Shown here: piece by piece, positions 31,608 to 40,536 of the stretch | Layout: every line of letters begins with the position of its first letter | How positions within the stretch are numbered: position 1 is the first letter of the stretch | Assembly: GCA_029262005.1 (NCBI GenBank) | Contig: JAJDAG010000082.1 | Coordinates: forward strand, 1 to 47,839 | Origin: Candidatus Zhuqueibacterota bacterium | GTDB lineage: Bacteria > Zhuqueibacterota > Zhuqueibacteria > Oceanimicrobiales > Oceanimicrobiaceae | Reading direction: 5' to 3' | DNA: 47,839 bases | Notes under the pieces: generated by a model | Seen by the model: only the letters and a program-made list of their open reading frames with translations | What the model was told of the DNA's origin: nothing | Database searches by the model: none | Translations under genes and position numbers: made by a program

Positions 31608-34328
31608 TTATTTCATCACGATCATTTTTCGTACAGCAGCAAAACCATTTATCTGTAGTCTGTAGAAATAGATTCCAGAGGTTAGTTCGCTTGCACTAAG
31701 CGTGATCTGGTGGAATCCCGCTTCTAACCGTCCATCCATTACTTCCATTGCAACTTCGCCCAAAGCGTTGTACACGGTCAAAGTCACATGACCGGGTTGC
31801 TTCAAACCAAACTGTATGTTGGTCGTTGGATTAAACGGGTTTGGATAATTTTGTGCCAGCGAGTACGCTTCAGGAATAACACCCGGGAAGTTACCTTCGA
31901 CGGAAGTCACCATCAGGCTGAACTCACTAGAGAAGGCGCTTTCATTGCCGGAGAAATCATGTGCAGACAGGCGATAGTAGTATTTCGTTCCGATAGCCAC
32001 GCCTGCATCAACATAAGATGCATCTGTGATTTTGGCTATTGGTTCGGTGCCAGTGGGATCGAAACCAACCGTTGTACTGCGGTAGAGGGTAAAGTAGTTA
32101 AAGTCGCTATCAACCGAGTCATCCCAGGTCAGATCGATTCCAGCCGTGGTTTCCTGTCCAGCCAGGTTGGTGGGAGCCATGGGCATCAGATTGTCAATCG
32201 AGTAGCCGCTCAGCGGTAAAGTCACAGCATAAATAGCAGTGACATTGGTGTGACCGGAAACTTTGAATGTTGACAATTTCAGCCCGGCAGCGGTTGAATC
32301 AAATAATGTAGGCACAATTGCGCTATATTCCGCCATTGCAGATGCAGGTACAGAACCAGCAAAATCCCATAAATCGCCTTCAAGATCAAGGCGGCTGCCG
32401 GTCTCCAGTTTTGCAATGTCCTCAGAATTTACGTTCAGTGTGTTCAGCGTGCCTTTTCTACTGGCAGCACCACCTTCAACCTTGCGCCACACCGCATAGT
32501 TGCGAACAGGATTGTTGCTTATACCGTCGCCGCCGAAACGAGTCCAGGTAACACGAACTTGTTTACCCTGGTCGTTTGGAACATCCATAACTGATGTAAC
32601 ATCGCCTTCGGCCAATACACCGTAAGTTAAGGCTGCTTCCGACAATTTCATTAAACCCATGGCAAAACGGAAGTTATGCGCACCGTGGGAACCATCATCA
32701 TGTATGTAATGATAGTTGAATAATGCATTCAATTGAATGCGTGAGTAATTACCATCAGGATCATCCTGAACATCCGGGTCGCCGAGTGGAGGCAGCAAGA
32801 GTGCAACTTTTGCAAGCTGACCATCCAATTCATCCTGATAGCCCTCAATGGTGCCGTCGCCATCGTAATCTTCTGTTACAACGATATCGTTGTACTCTTC
32901 AAGCTCGCCATGACAGCGAACACAAGCAGCAACGTTTTCAATAACAACGCTGTCAACTACTGTGTTCATTGCCCAGGTATGATCGCCAATTAGATCACGT
33001 CCGGGTTCGCCGGCAGCCGGTGTGGCAAACATATGACAATCTACACAGGCATTTTCCAAGGCATCTTTGTGAGTAGAATTGGGTACTATCATGCCCCAGG
33101 TAATTACATTGGCGCCAAACAGCATATCAGCCTGGTTGCTGTGATGCGGACCAAAGTGCCTGTGCGGATCCTGGGCATAAGTGATCGCTTCACGACGTCC
33201 GATATGGCAGTTCATACAAAGTTTGCCTTTGCCGCCTTTAGTGATTACACTTCCGTCGCCCAGAGTCACATTGTCCTGATCGCGGATCTGATGTTCACCA
33301 TTTTCGCCTGAGTGTGGATCGTGGCAGACGGCGCAGCTAATATTCTGATTACCAGTCTTTTTATCCAGATCGCTGGCAGGATCAATTTTTGCGATAAACC
33401 CCCAGCCGCTGTGACAAGGTGCACACGATGAACTCGTGCCACGAGCGAAAGAGGTGCCGATAGCATGACCGGAACTCTTCCACATTGTGTTTCTGCGATG
33501 GTAATGACCATCTTCATGACATCTGCCGCACGTACCAGCTTCAAGTGAAATATCAATCTTAGTTTTGTCGGCTAAGTGCAAACTACCGGGACCGTGGCAA
33601 TTTTCACATTGGATATTTGACTTTGTTGCAAGCGGTGCAAAATTAGTTGTAATGTCAGCCCAGTTTCCGACAAAAAGTGAATCCGGGAAGGTCCAGCCCA
33701 AATCAGCCTGAACGTCATCAAAACCACCGTTAACTGCTGTTGTATCCCAGCCAACAGTATGACAATCTATACAACTTTCATTATAGTGCGAGCTCTTCAA
33801 ACCATCAATGGCCTCTTCAAACATGGTTGCATGGCCTGTCTCCATCCAGGATGTCGTATTGCTGACATGGCAGAGACCGCATTGACCATCCGGATAACTT
33901 ACGGGAGTAGCCCCACCTACCGTGCCAACGCCTACATACTCTGCAGCCGTTATCACAATACTGGTTGTTGCGTTTCCTGTAGCAGTGGCTATCTCTAATT
34001 GAATGGTGTAAAGCCCAACACTGTCAGGACGAAAAGTTGTTCGGGCTTTGTCCGTACTGTCGAGCACAACCGTCGAACCTGTAGGTTGGCTGGTAATTGA
34101 CCAGGTGTAAGCTGTAACCTCTTCGTCACCCGATCCCATTAAATAAACAAGTTCCCCATTTCCTACAACCTTCAGTCCGGTTGAAGGCGGCGTGGTTCTG
34201 CCGGCAACTTCCAGCTCCCAGGGGCTCCAATGTTCCACATCAATGGTTGCTGCTGGTTGTGCGAGGACAAAAGACGTCATCCACAGGACCAGGCAGCTGC
34301 TGGCGAAAAGTAGCTTTGAAAGTTTCAT
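31608..34328 (-). CDS. T9SS-exported nonahaem cytochrome c with FN3-like domain
   Basis: A 906-residue secreted cytochrome. The start at 34328 has GGAGG six bases upstream and a signal peptide ending in FVLAQP. Residues about 30-130 form a PKD/Ig-like domain. Nine CxxCH sites follow: CGLCH, CIDCH, CENCH (GPGSLH), CGRCH, CAPCH, CAVCH, CMNCH, CVDCH and CVRCH. A fibronectin-III-like segment (DLTWDDSVDSDFNYFTLYRS) precedes the C-terminal sorting domain with NYPNPFNPTTNIQF. The first half resembles the cytochrome at 27542, especially the CxxCHGPGSxH and following CGxCH region, but the EB_dh-like part is absent. It is probably surface exposed and could be a terminal or intercellular electron carrier. 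The receiver gene before it is broken. Confidence 0.87.
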   Translation of the reverse strand: MKLSKLLFASSCLVLWMTSFVLAQPAATIDVEHWSPWELEVAGRTTPPSTGLKVVGNGELVYLMGSGDEEVTAYTWSITSQPTGSTVVLDSTDKARTTFRPDSVGLYTIQLEIATATGNATTSIVITAAEYVGVGTVGGATPVSYPDGQCGLCHVSNTTSWMETGHATMFEEAIDGLKSSHYNESCIDCHTVGWDTTAVNGGFDDVQADLGWTFPDSLFVGNWADITTNFAPLATKSNIQCENCHGPGSLHLADKTKIDISLEAGTCGRCHEDGHYHRRNTMWKSSGHAIGTSFARGTSSSCAPCHSGWGFIAKIDPASDLDKKTGNQNISCAVCHDPHSGENGEHQIRDQDNVTLGDGSVITKGGKGKLCMNCHIGRREAITYAQDPHRHFGPHHSNQADMLFGANVITWGMIVPNSTHKDALENACVDCHMFATPAAGEPGRDLIGDHTWAMNTVVDSVVIENVAACVRCHGELEEYNDIVVTEDYDGDGTIEGYQDELDGQLAKVALLLPPLGDPDVQDDPDGNYSRIQLNALFNYHYIHDDGSHGAHNFRFAMGLMKLSEAALTYGVLAEGDVTSVMDVPNDQGKQVRVTWTRFGGDGISNNPVRNYAVWRKVEGGAASRKGTLNTLNVNSEDIAKLETGSRLDLEGDLWDFAGSVPASAMAEYSAIVPTLFDSTAAGLKLSTFKVSGHTNVTAIYAVTLPLSGYSIDNLMPMAPTNLAGQETTAGIDLTWDDSVDSDFNYFTLYRSTTVGFDPTGTEPIAKITDASYVDAGVAIGTKYYYRLSAHDFSGNESAFSSEFSLMVTSVEGNFPGVIPEAYSLAQNYPNPFNPTTNIQFGLKQPGHVTLTVYNALGEVAMEVMDGRLEAGFHQITLSASELTSGIYFYRLQINGFAAVRKMIVMK

Positions 34329-34522
34329 AAAAAACCTCCACATTGATTAAAAAGGTATTAGAAATGGCAGACCAAACAATTTGTTCAGCCACCTTTAAGA
34401 CTTATTTTGTTGAACAATTTGTCTTGAATGACTCTAATTCCACCCTGAGCACAGATGCCCTAAACCCAAAAAAATGCAGACAACGCTTAGTCGTAATATG
34501 ATATAAATAACGCATGGGGTCC

Positions 34523-34905
34523 CTAAATATATGGTTTGGTTGATTGCTTTCTTAAAACGTTCTGAACAACCTCCAATATTGCCTCAGGATTGATAGGTTT
34601 GACAGCATAATATGTCACACCCTCTTGTAGCAGTTGTCCACCCAGTTTCCTTGAGGGATCCGAAGACAACACAACAACTGAAGTTTTTGGCCGGATTCGT
34701 CGCAAAATTTTTACTGTTTTTGAACCGACATCATTTAAATCTCAAGATCATAAATAACAACCTGAAAATCTTGCTGCAGAACTTCAAGCAGTAAATCCAT
34801 CTCATTATTGACAATAGTAGGTGTAATGCCTGCTTCGCTCAATTGAACGAAAAGCTGACTGCGGTAAATGTCGTCACGGCAAGATAATAAGATTTTGCCT
34901 TTCAC
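34523..34905 (-). pseudogene. Frameshifted receiver-domain gene (copy B)
   Basis: A paralog of the receiver at 30600. From the GTG at 34905 it reads VKGKILLSCRDD to VVIYDLEI and stops at TAA. The rest of the domain, including IRPKTSVVVLSSDPSRKL and YYAVKPINPEA, continues in another frame from about 34737. Comparison with copy A shows one base missing near 34739. The phospho-acceptor Asp is before the break, and the switch Ser and Lys are after it. Both halves have kept receiver-like sequence, so the lesion is recent, a sequencing error, or a functional frameshift. It lies upstream of the second T9SS cytochrome, with a gap of about 195 bp that includes a 10-bp direct repeat AACAATTTGT (34375 and 34413). 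Confidence 0.75.
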
Positions 34906-35310
34906 CTCTTGCTTCTCCGCTGACCTGAGGTCACTTTTGACACCAACAGGCTTACACTCAATATTCGTACCAAAAACTCTCAAAAAACCACAACACTTCT
35001 GTAATGCCCTAAGCTTCAAACAATTAAATACTTAAACTAAATAATCCCAAAATGGTAATCTGCAGTTACACGCAAATACAGCAGCAGGAGTGTGATCGAC
35101 TGATCTCACTACCGGATTCGTACCAGCATAGTCACTTGTTTTTTTTAAACTTAGACGAATAGAGACTCCGACACCCCAATTGTGTCATGCATGTCCCGAT
35201 TTATCCAGGAATTGGCCTTTCCTGTAGCAAAAAAAGCTGTCTGAAAAAGAACAGCAGCCTCACCAATAGTTGTTTTCAAGCAAAATGGGTTGCTTGGCCA
35301 GGTAAGCACA
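34523..35310 (-). repeat. Segmental duplication, copy B (receiver plus upstream DNA)
   Basis: The partner of 30600-31350. The conserved blocks are at 34958-34986 and 35134-35153. Shorter shared words include GTGATCGACT, CATGCATG and AAAAAGCTGTC. Similarity fades after about 35310. Confidence 0.85.
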
Positions 35311-35423
35311 CTATACTTCTATATTGAAGTGCACCTAAAGCTAAATAGGAGTAAGAAAGGGAGCAAAAACGTTCATACTGAGGAAATTTGTCACAGCAAA
35401 AGATAGAAATTGTGAGGCCACTT
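34906..35423. other. Intergenic region upstream of receiver copy B
   Basis: About 400 bp is the duplicated non-coding segment; 35311-35423 is unique and holds no ORF I can support. The open frame continues upstream of the GTG to 35019, but copy A has a stop there, so the extension is probably not translated. Confidence 0.5.
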
Positions 35424-36827
35424 TTAAGGCTGCACTTTCATGCCATGCGCATCAATTTTGTAGCGTTTAATAAGCCTGTGAAAGGTTCGACGATCGATAC
35501 CACTGTGAGCAGCAGCCTTTGAAATATTCCCGTTATGCTGTACTAAAATTTTGGTAATGTATTCTTTCTCAAAATTGGCCACAAGCCCTTCTTTGGCTTC
35601 TTTAAACGGTTGGCCGATTTCCACAGAAAGCGCATTGTTTTGAGTGCAGGTAAGTGCTTCAGGCAAGTCATCTGGTTGAATCCACTCACCTGTTGTCAGG
35701 GTCACCGCACGCTCGATAACGTTTTCCAGTTCCCGAACATTGCCTGGCCAGTGATATTTTTCGAGGCAAGCAAGACCTTCTTCGGAAACACCCTTTAAGT
35801 TCTTTGGGGTTAATTTCGAGTATTTTGCAATAAAATGTTCACATAAAAAAGGGATATCGATAATGCGCTGACGCAACGGTGGTAAAGCAATGGTGATGAC
35901 ATTGAGTCTATAATATAAGTCCTGCCTAAGACTACCGCTTTCTGTGGCAGACTCAAGGCTCTGGTTAGAGGCTGAAATGATTCGCACGTCCAGATCGATT
36001 AGCTCGGTTCCACCGACCCTGCGAATATTTCTCTCTTGCAGCATCCTTAATAATTTGACCTGTAATGGTAACCTCAACTCACAAATTTCATCTAAAAAGA
36101 AAGTACCGCCATCGGCAAATTCAAGCAACCCGGGTTTTCGACGATGGGCACCAGTAAACGCACCCTTCTCATAACCAAACAACTCACTCTCAAACAGATG
36201 TTCCGGGAAGGCCCCACAATTGACCGGCACGAACGGTTTGGACTTGCGCAGACTATTGGCGTGAACGCTCCGTGCAACCAGCTCCTTACCAGTGCCACTT
36301 TCACCGATTATTGTGACATTGGTATCTGATTGGGCAACGCGGGATATCATTTTGAAAACTTGCTGCATAGCAAGACTGGTACCGATTAGATTATCGAAAC
36401 CGTTTTTTTCGATCAACTGCTCCCCAAGCTCACGGTTTTCTTTCAATAAGTCCCGATGTCGAAGCGACTTTTCCACAACAACCCGCAATCGGGCAGCCTT
36501 GAATGGCTTTTCGATAAAATCAAAAGCGCCTTGCCGCATGGCTTCTACTGCGGTCTCAACGTTGCCGTAGGCACTAAAAATAACAAACGGCGTTTCAGGT
36601 GAAACATCTCGTGCTGCCCTGAGAAGGTCGAGTCCATCTTTTTTGGGCATGGACAGATCACTGATTATCAAGTCATACTCACCTGTACTGATTTCTGCTT
36701 CTGCCCGCACACTGTCATTTATTGTCACAACATCAATGTGCCCGTTATTACGCAATAGCTTGGCGCAACTCTCCAGAATTGCTTTGTCGTCATCAACGAT
36801 CAGAATCTTTGTTTTCAACACGCTCAT
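35424..36827 (-). CDS. Sigma54-dependent NtrC-family response regulator
   Basis: A 467-residue transcription activator. The N-terminal receiver has the acidic triplet in ILIVDDD and phospho-acceptor Asp57 in IISDLSMP. The AAA+ domain has Walker A GESGTGKE, the sigma54-contacting loop GAFTGA, and a Walker B-like FFLDEI. The C-terminal Fis-type helix-turn-helix reads NISKAAAHSGIDRRTFHRLIKRY. The start is set at the ATG at 36827, six bases after AAGAG; another ATG lies two codons earlier. It sits directly upstream of the tandem receiver/cytochrome units, so these are the natural candidates for control, but no convincing shared sigma54 promoter was found. No cognate kinase is in the window. Confidence 0.95.
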   Translation of the reverse strand: MSVLKTKILIVDDDKAILESCAKLLRNNGHIDVVTINDSVRAEAEISTGEYDLIISDLSMPKKDGLDLLRAARDVSPETPFVIFSAYGNVETAVEAMRQGAFDFIEKPFKAARLRVVVEKSLRHRDLLKENRELGEQLIEKNGFDNLIGTSLAMQQVFKMISRVAQSDTNVTIIGESGTGKELVARSVHANSLRKSKPFVPVNCGAFPEHLFESELFGYEKGAFTGAHRRKPGLLEFADGGTFFLDEICELRLPLQVKLLRMLQERNIRRVGGTELIDLDVRIISASNQSLESATESGSLRQDLYYRLNVITIALPPLRQRIIDIPFLCEHFIAKYSKLTPKNLKGVSEEGLACLEKYHWPGNVRELENVIERAVTLTTGEWIQPDDLPEALTCTQNNALSVEIGQPFKEAKEGLVANFEKEYITKILVQHNGNISKAAAHSGIDRRTFHRLIKRYKIDAHGMKVQP

Positions 36828-36833
36828 TGTCAT

Positions 36834-37236
36834 CTCTTGGAATTTGACACTTTATGGACTGCCGTTTGAAAGATACAGTTTTACCTTGGTTGCAAACACT
36901 GCTACCTCATTTTTATAACAGTATTTTTAGGCATAACTCATTAGAGCCTGTGTGCGGCCGGCCGCGCCGGACAGATAATCCATGCGTCACCAGAGCAAGG
37001 CTTATGCCAACAATCAATACCAGAGCAGACACTAAATATCAATCACTTAGCACAATCAGCCGATAGAAAATGTAACCCGGACTATTAAACATGAGGAATT
37101 TGCAAAATCAATTCTTATTCTCAGGAAATAGTCTATTAACAAAAAATTTCCTACAGGCCGCAAAATACAGTGTGTAACTCAACGCGCGATCAGCAAAATT
37201 TATCAAACCGCAAAATCATGACGCTCTGACCACTAC
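36834..37236. other. 400-bp intergenic region with a GC-rich palindrome
   Basis: Between the NtrC-type gene and the stop of the GCS2/CBS gene. The only notable element is the 12-bp perfect palindrome GCGGCCGGCCGC at 36954-36965, out of keeping with the AT-rich surroundings. No ORF, RNA or clear promoter was recognised. Confidence 0.5.
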
Positions 37237-39159
37237 CTACTCTTTTTTTTTCTGATGTTGTGCCGTTGCTTCCAGAAATTCAGCCGCCAAAGTCAAAAAA
37301 TCACGCTCGGTAACAATGCCCACCAGTTGCTCTTCATAAACGATCGGCAGACAGGAGGCGCCTTCAGAGCGCATAAGCTCAATGGCATTTTGCGTTGGTG
37401 TGGAGGGCTGAACCGTTGGCATGTCCGTTTGCATGATGGTACTGACCGGAGTCAAGGAATGGTCAAGGTTCAATTTGCCCTCACGTATCAAGTTTACCAG
37501 GGAACGATAATTGACCATGCCCACAAGTCGGTTATTATTGTCCTCAACCGGTATGTGGCGAATATGGCGCCAATGCATTACATTCAGGACAAGATCGATT
37601 GAGTCCTCCGGATTAACCGTAAACAAATCCGTGGTCATAATTTGTTCGATCTTGACAAAATGCTTGCTTGGGTCTGCCTTCCCGGCCAATTTCCACTTGT
37701 GAACCGGCTTCCCACCCTTTTCTCTATCTGATGCTGCCTGCGCAATTGAAAGCAGGCATTTGTCCAGGCTTTCAGTGCGCTTTAATTCAGAAAAAGAACT
37801 GAGCATCCACTGTGCCCCGGTGCGGCCGCTACTTACCCGTTCTTCAATGATGTCAAGGTAGCGAGTGATGTCCGCTGAATCCAAACCAGCCGCCTGCAAC
37901 CCTTCTCTGGACATTGGCAACAATTGCTTCAAAATAAGGTCCTGGGCCGGAATTGTCTCGTGATTTGGCCAGACAAATTGCGCCTTCAACCCGCCTCGAG
38001 CTGCAGCATAGAAGTTCGCCTTCACATCATCAAAGTCAAGTTCCCTCGTGATGTCAGGATAAGCTTTTGTCATGCCTTTGATAAGCCCTAACCAAAAAGC
38101 CGCATTAGCCACTTCATCAATAATCGTTGGGCCGGAAGGGAACAGTCGATTTTCAATTCTCAGGTGAGGCTTGCCATTTGTTATTCCATAGCACGGGCGT
38201 GTCCATCGATAAATCGTGCCGTTGTGAAGTTGCAATGCTTTTAACCCGGGCGCCTTACCATCTGCAACCATTTGCAACGCATCTTCCTCATACACTTCAT
38301 GCGCAAACAAAACTCTGAAGCGGGCAATATCTTCCTGAAATATTTCCAGAATGGATTCTTTCACCCAGCAGTTGCCAAAAGTAACTCTGGCAGGGTTGTG
38401 ACGAATATGGCGCGGGGAGCTACGCGTATCCGTTGACTGCTGAAATACCGCAATTCGTGTTTCATTCCAGAGCCGTTTGCCAAACAAAAGGGGTGAATTG
38501 ACCGCAGCGGCCAACACCGGGCCGGCAACTGCCTGGGCAATGTTGTAGTACCTGGCAAAATTTTCAGCGCTGACCTGGAAATGAACCTGGAAACTAGTGT
38601 TGCACGCCTCAAGCATCACAGAGTCATGTTTGAGATAAAGCTCATCAATGCCGCGGAGAAAAATGCTGTACTTGTTTCCCCGCAAGCGATTCATTGCTTC
38701 ATTCAGCGCATGATACCGCGGCTTTGGTGTCATATTTTCCAGGCCTAAATCTTGTTTCCGCAATGTTGGCAAAATCCCTGAAAGGAAAATATCTGCGCCA
38801 TGTTTCCGGGCAACATTGCGCACCTTTTTAATATGTTTGTGCAGTTGTGTCTCCAGCACCTGAAGGCAATTGTCTGCGAACATGAGTGGAGCAAGATTAA
38901 ACTCTATATTAAATCGACCCAGCTCAGTAGTAAAATTTGGGTCTTTCAGATCTTCCAGAATGGGCATGCATTTCGGGCAAGGCCGGTAATCTGAATTGAT
39001 CAGAACAAGCTCTTGCTCAGCGCCCATTCGACTCACGCCGGACTCAATCATGCCGGTTTCCAGCATACATTCCAATGCCTTTACATCATTCAACAAGCAC
39101 CTCTCAAAAACGCGAATTTGTTCTGAGTCGGATGTGCTCTTAACTTTCTGCTCTCCCAT
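37237..39159 (-). CDS. Glutamate-cysteine-ligase-like (GCS2) protein fused to a CBS pair
   Basis: A 640-residue cytoplasmic protein. Residues about 30-420 resemble the GCS2 carboxylate-amine ligase family: MGAEQELVLI near residue 45, LGRFNIEFNLAP, ACNTSFQVHFQVS and a central RIENRLFPSGPT motif. The C-terminal part (about 510-630) has two CBS domains (IMTTDLFTVNPEDS...HIRHIPVED and IMQTDMPTVQPSTP...SCLPIVYE), which usually bind adenine nucleotides and regulate activity. The family makes gamma-glutamyl bonds, but whether cysteine is the substrate cannot be told. It lies 95 bp after the TPR lipoprotein gene. GAGGA lies just before the ATG. A thiol-related role would fit the neighbouring sulfur operon, but that is inference. 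Confidence 0.82.
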   Translation of the reverse strand: MGEQKVKSTSDSEQIRVFERCLLNDVKALECMLETGMIESGVSRMGAEQELVLINSDYRPCPKCMPILEDLKDPNFTTELGRFNIEFNLAPLMFADNCLQVLETQLHKHIKKVRNVARKHGADIFLSGILPTLRKQDLGLENMTPKPRYHALNEAMNRLRGNKYSIFLRGIDELYLKHDSVMLEACNTSFQVHFQVSAENFARYYNIAQAVAGPVLAAAVNSPLLFGKRLWNETRIAVFQQSTDTRSSPRHIRHNPARVTFGNCWVKESILEIFQEDIARFRVLFAHEVYEEDALQMVADGKAPGLKALQLHNGTIYRWTRPCYGITNGKPHLRIENRLFPSGPTIIDEVANAAFWLGLIKGMTKAYPDITRELDFDDVKANFYAAARGGLKAQFVWPNHETIPAQDLILKQLLPMSREGLQAAGLDSADITRYLDIIEERVSSGRTGAQWMLSSFSELKRTESLDKCLLSIAQAASDREKGGKPVHKWKLAGKADPSKHFVKIEQIMTTDLFTVNPEDSIDLVLNVMHWRHIRHIPVEDNNNRLVGMVNYRSLVNLIREGKLNLDHSLTPVSTIMQTDMPTVQPSTPTQNAIELMRSEGASCLPIVYEEQLVGIVTERDFLTLAAEFLEATAQHQKKKE

Positions 39160-39254
39160 TGTCCTCGCCTGCGTAGTGAGTCTTTATGTTTGTCTGAAAA
39201 AAACTGTCGTGAGCCGGCATCTCTTTCAATGCTTGACCTGTTTTCAGTTAAGCA

Positions 39255-40328
39255 CTAATTTAAGCCAATTTCATAAAGTAAATCAAGGATTTCTTTCTCG
39301 TCCGGATTGTCTTGCAGAAGTTTGTGCAAAATGCCGGTCGCTTCTGAAAAATGCTTTAGCTGAACGAGAATCTCTGCTTTAAACAAAAGCGCATCGTAAT
39401 AGGTGGCGTCAAGTGCGATGGCGCGATTGCAGAATTGCAGGCCGGCTTGAAGATCACCAGTTTTCCCATAACAGTGACCAAGGTAGGCCAATGCACTGCT
39501 CTTTTCTCCCCCACTCGGGTTCACATCGCTCCTTCTTAGCCAAACATGATTTGATTTTTCAAAATAAGGAATCGCAGCAGTAAACTGCAATTGATGTGTT
39601 AAAGCAAGTCCAGTGTTAAAATACGCCTGATACATTTCAGTATCCGCCTCAGTTGCTTTTTTGAAGAAAATTGCCTTCTTTTTCCAGTCAGAGGTGTGCC
39701 TGGCGATTTCAAAGTACTTATTGGTGCGCATGTCACCAGGGCCGACACCACCAATTACTTCACCGCCGGCATTGAAAAGGCTGTTGCCGTCATTTTCATA
39801 CTTGCCTTCGGTCAGATCGAGCTCAGCCAGTTGATTGCGAACATACAACAATTCAACATCCCTGATTTCGATGGACAATGCCTGCTCGTAAGCAAACCGT
39901 GATTCAACCAGGCGGTCATTTTGACCATAAATTTTTCCAAGACGTATCCATGCATCAGCGGTCGTCTGGCTATTGCGGGTGCTGTCCAATTTAATAACTG
40001 ACTTCAGGGTATGAATCTCCTTATCAACTAAACCCTTGTCATCATAAGCAGAGGCTAGATAAATTTTTGTTACTGCGGAGCGTGGAGCAATTAGCTGTGC
40101 CCTTTCCAAGATTGGAATCGCTTCGGTTGTAAATCCTCGCTCCAGAAGAACTACCCCGATTTCATGGAACGTTTGGGGGCGTTTGCTTCGGTGGCTAGTT
40201 TGCAGCTCGGTTGCATTATCAAAGCAACCTGACAGTGAACTTGTTGCGCCGGCCAACAAAGCACTGAATATCAAAGCGACAGCAAAATAGGCGCGTTTGA
40301 ATATAGTTTTTCCTGAAAAAAAGCGCAA
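39255..40328 (-). CDS. TPR-repeat lipoprotein
   Basis: A 357-residue probable lipoprotein: hydrophobic signal at about 11-30 and lipobox LSGC with Cys35. It is followed by tetratricopeptide-type helical pairs, for example AIPILERAQLIAPRSAVTKIYLASAY, AWIRLGKIYGQNDRL and AYLGHCYGKTGDL. Such proteins scaffold protein complexes at the membrane. The start appears to be TTG at 40328 with AGGA eight bases upstream; there is no nearby in-frame ATG. It lies between the rhodanese gene (208 bp upstream) and the GCS2/CBS gene (95 bp downstream). An ASPIC-like context with the large T9SS proteins is not evident. Partners are unknown. Confidence 0.78.
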   Translation of the reverse strand: MRFFSGKTIFKRAYFAVALIFSALLAGATSSLSGCFDNATELQTSHRSKRPQTFHEIGVVLLERGFTTEAIPILERAQLIAPRSAVTKIYLASAYDDKGLVDKEIHTLKSVIKLDSTRNSQTTADAWIRLGKIYGQNDRLVESRFAYEQALSIEIRDVELLYVRNQLAELDLTEGKYENDGNSLFNAGGEVIGGVGPGDMRTNKYFEIARHTSDWKKKAIFFKKATEADTEMYQAYFNTGLALTHQLQFTAAIPYFEKSNHVWLRRSDVNPSGGEKSSALAYLGHCYGKTGDLQAGLQFCNRAIALDATYYDALLFKAEILVQLKHFSEATGILHKLLQDNPDEKEILDLLYEIGLN

Positions 40329-40536
40329 GTCACAATCCTGGAATGATTCGCTTTAAATGACTCAAACATGCCCAATCTTATCGAAAAATCTGCAAAGCGC
40401 GAAAATACATACGGATCCTGGCCTTACAATCTGTAACCAACAGAATGCCGACACAGACATTTAGGGCCTGTAGAAGCTTTGTTTCTCCCACCGAGATGAC
40501 AGCAAAATAGCGTTTCCTGCCGTACACCAAATTTAG

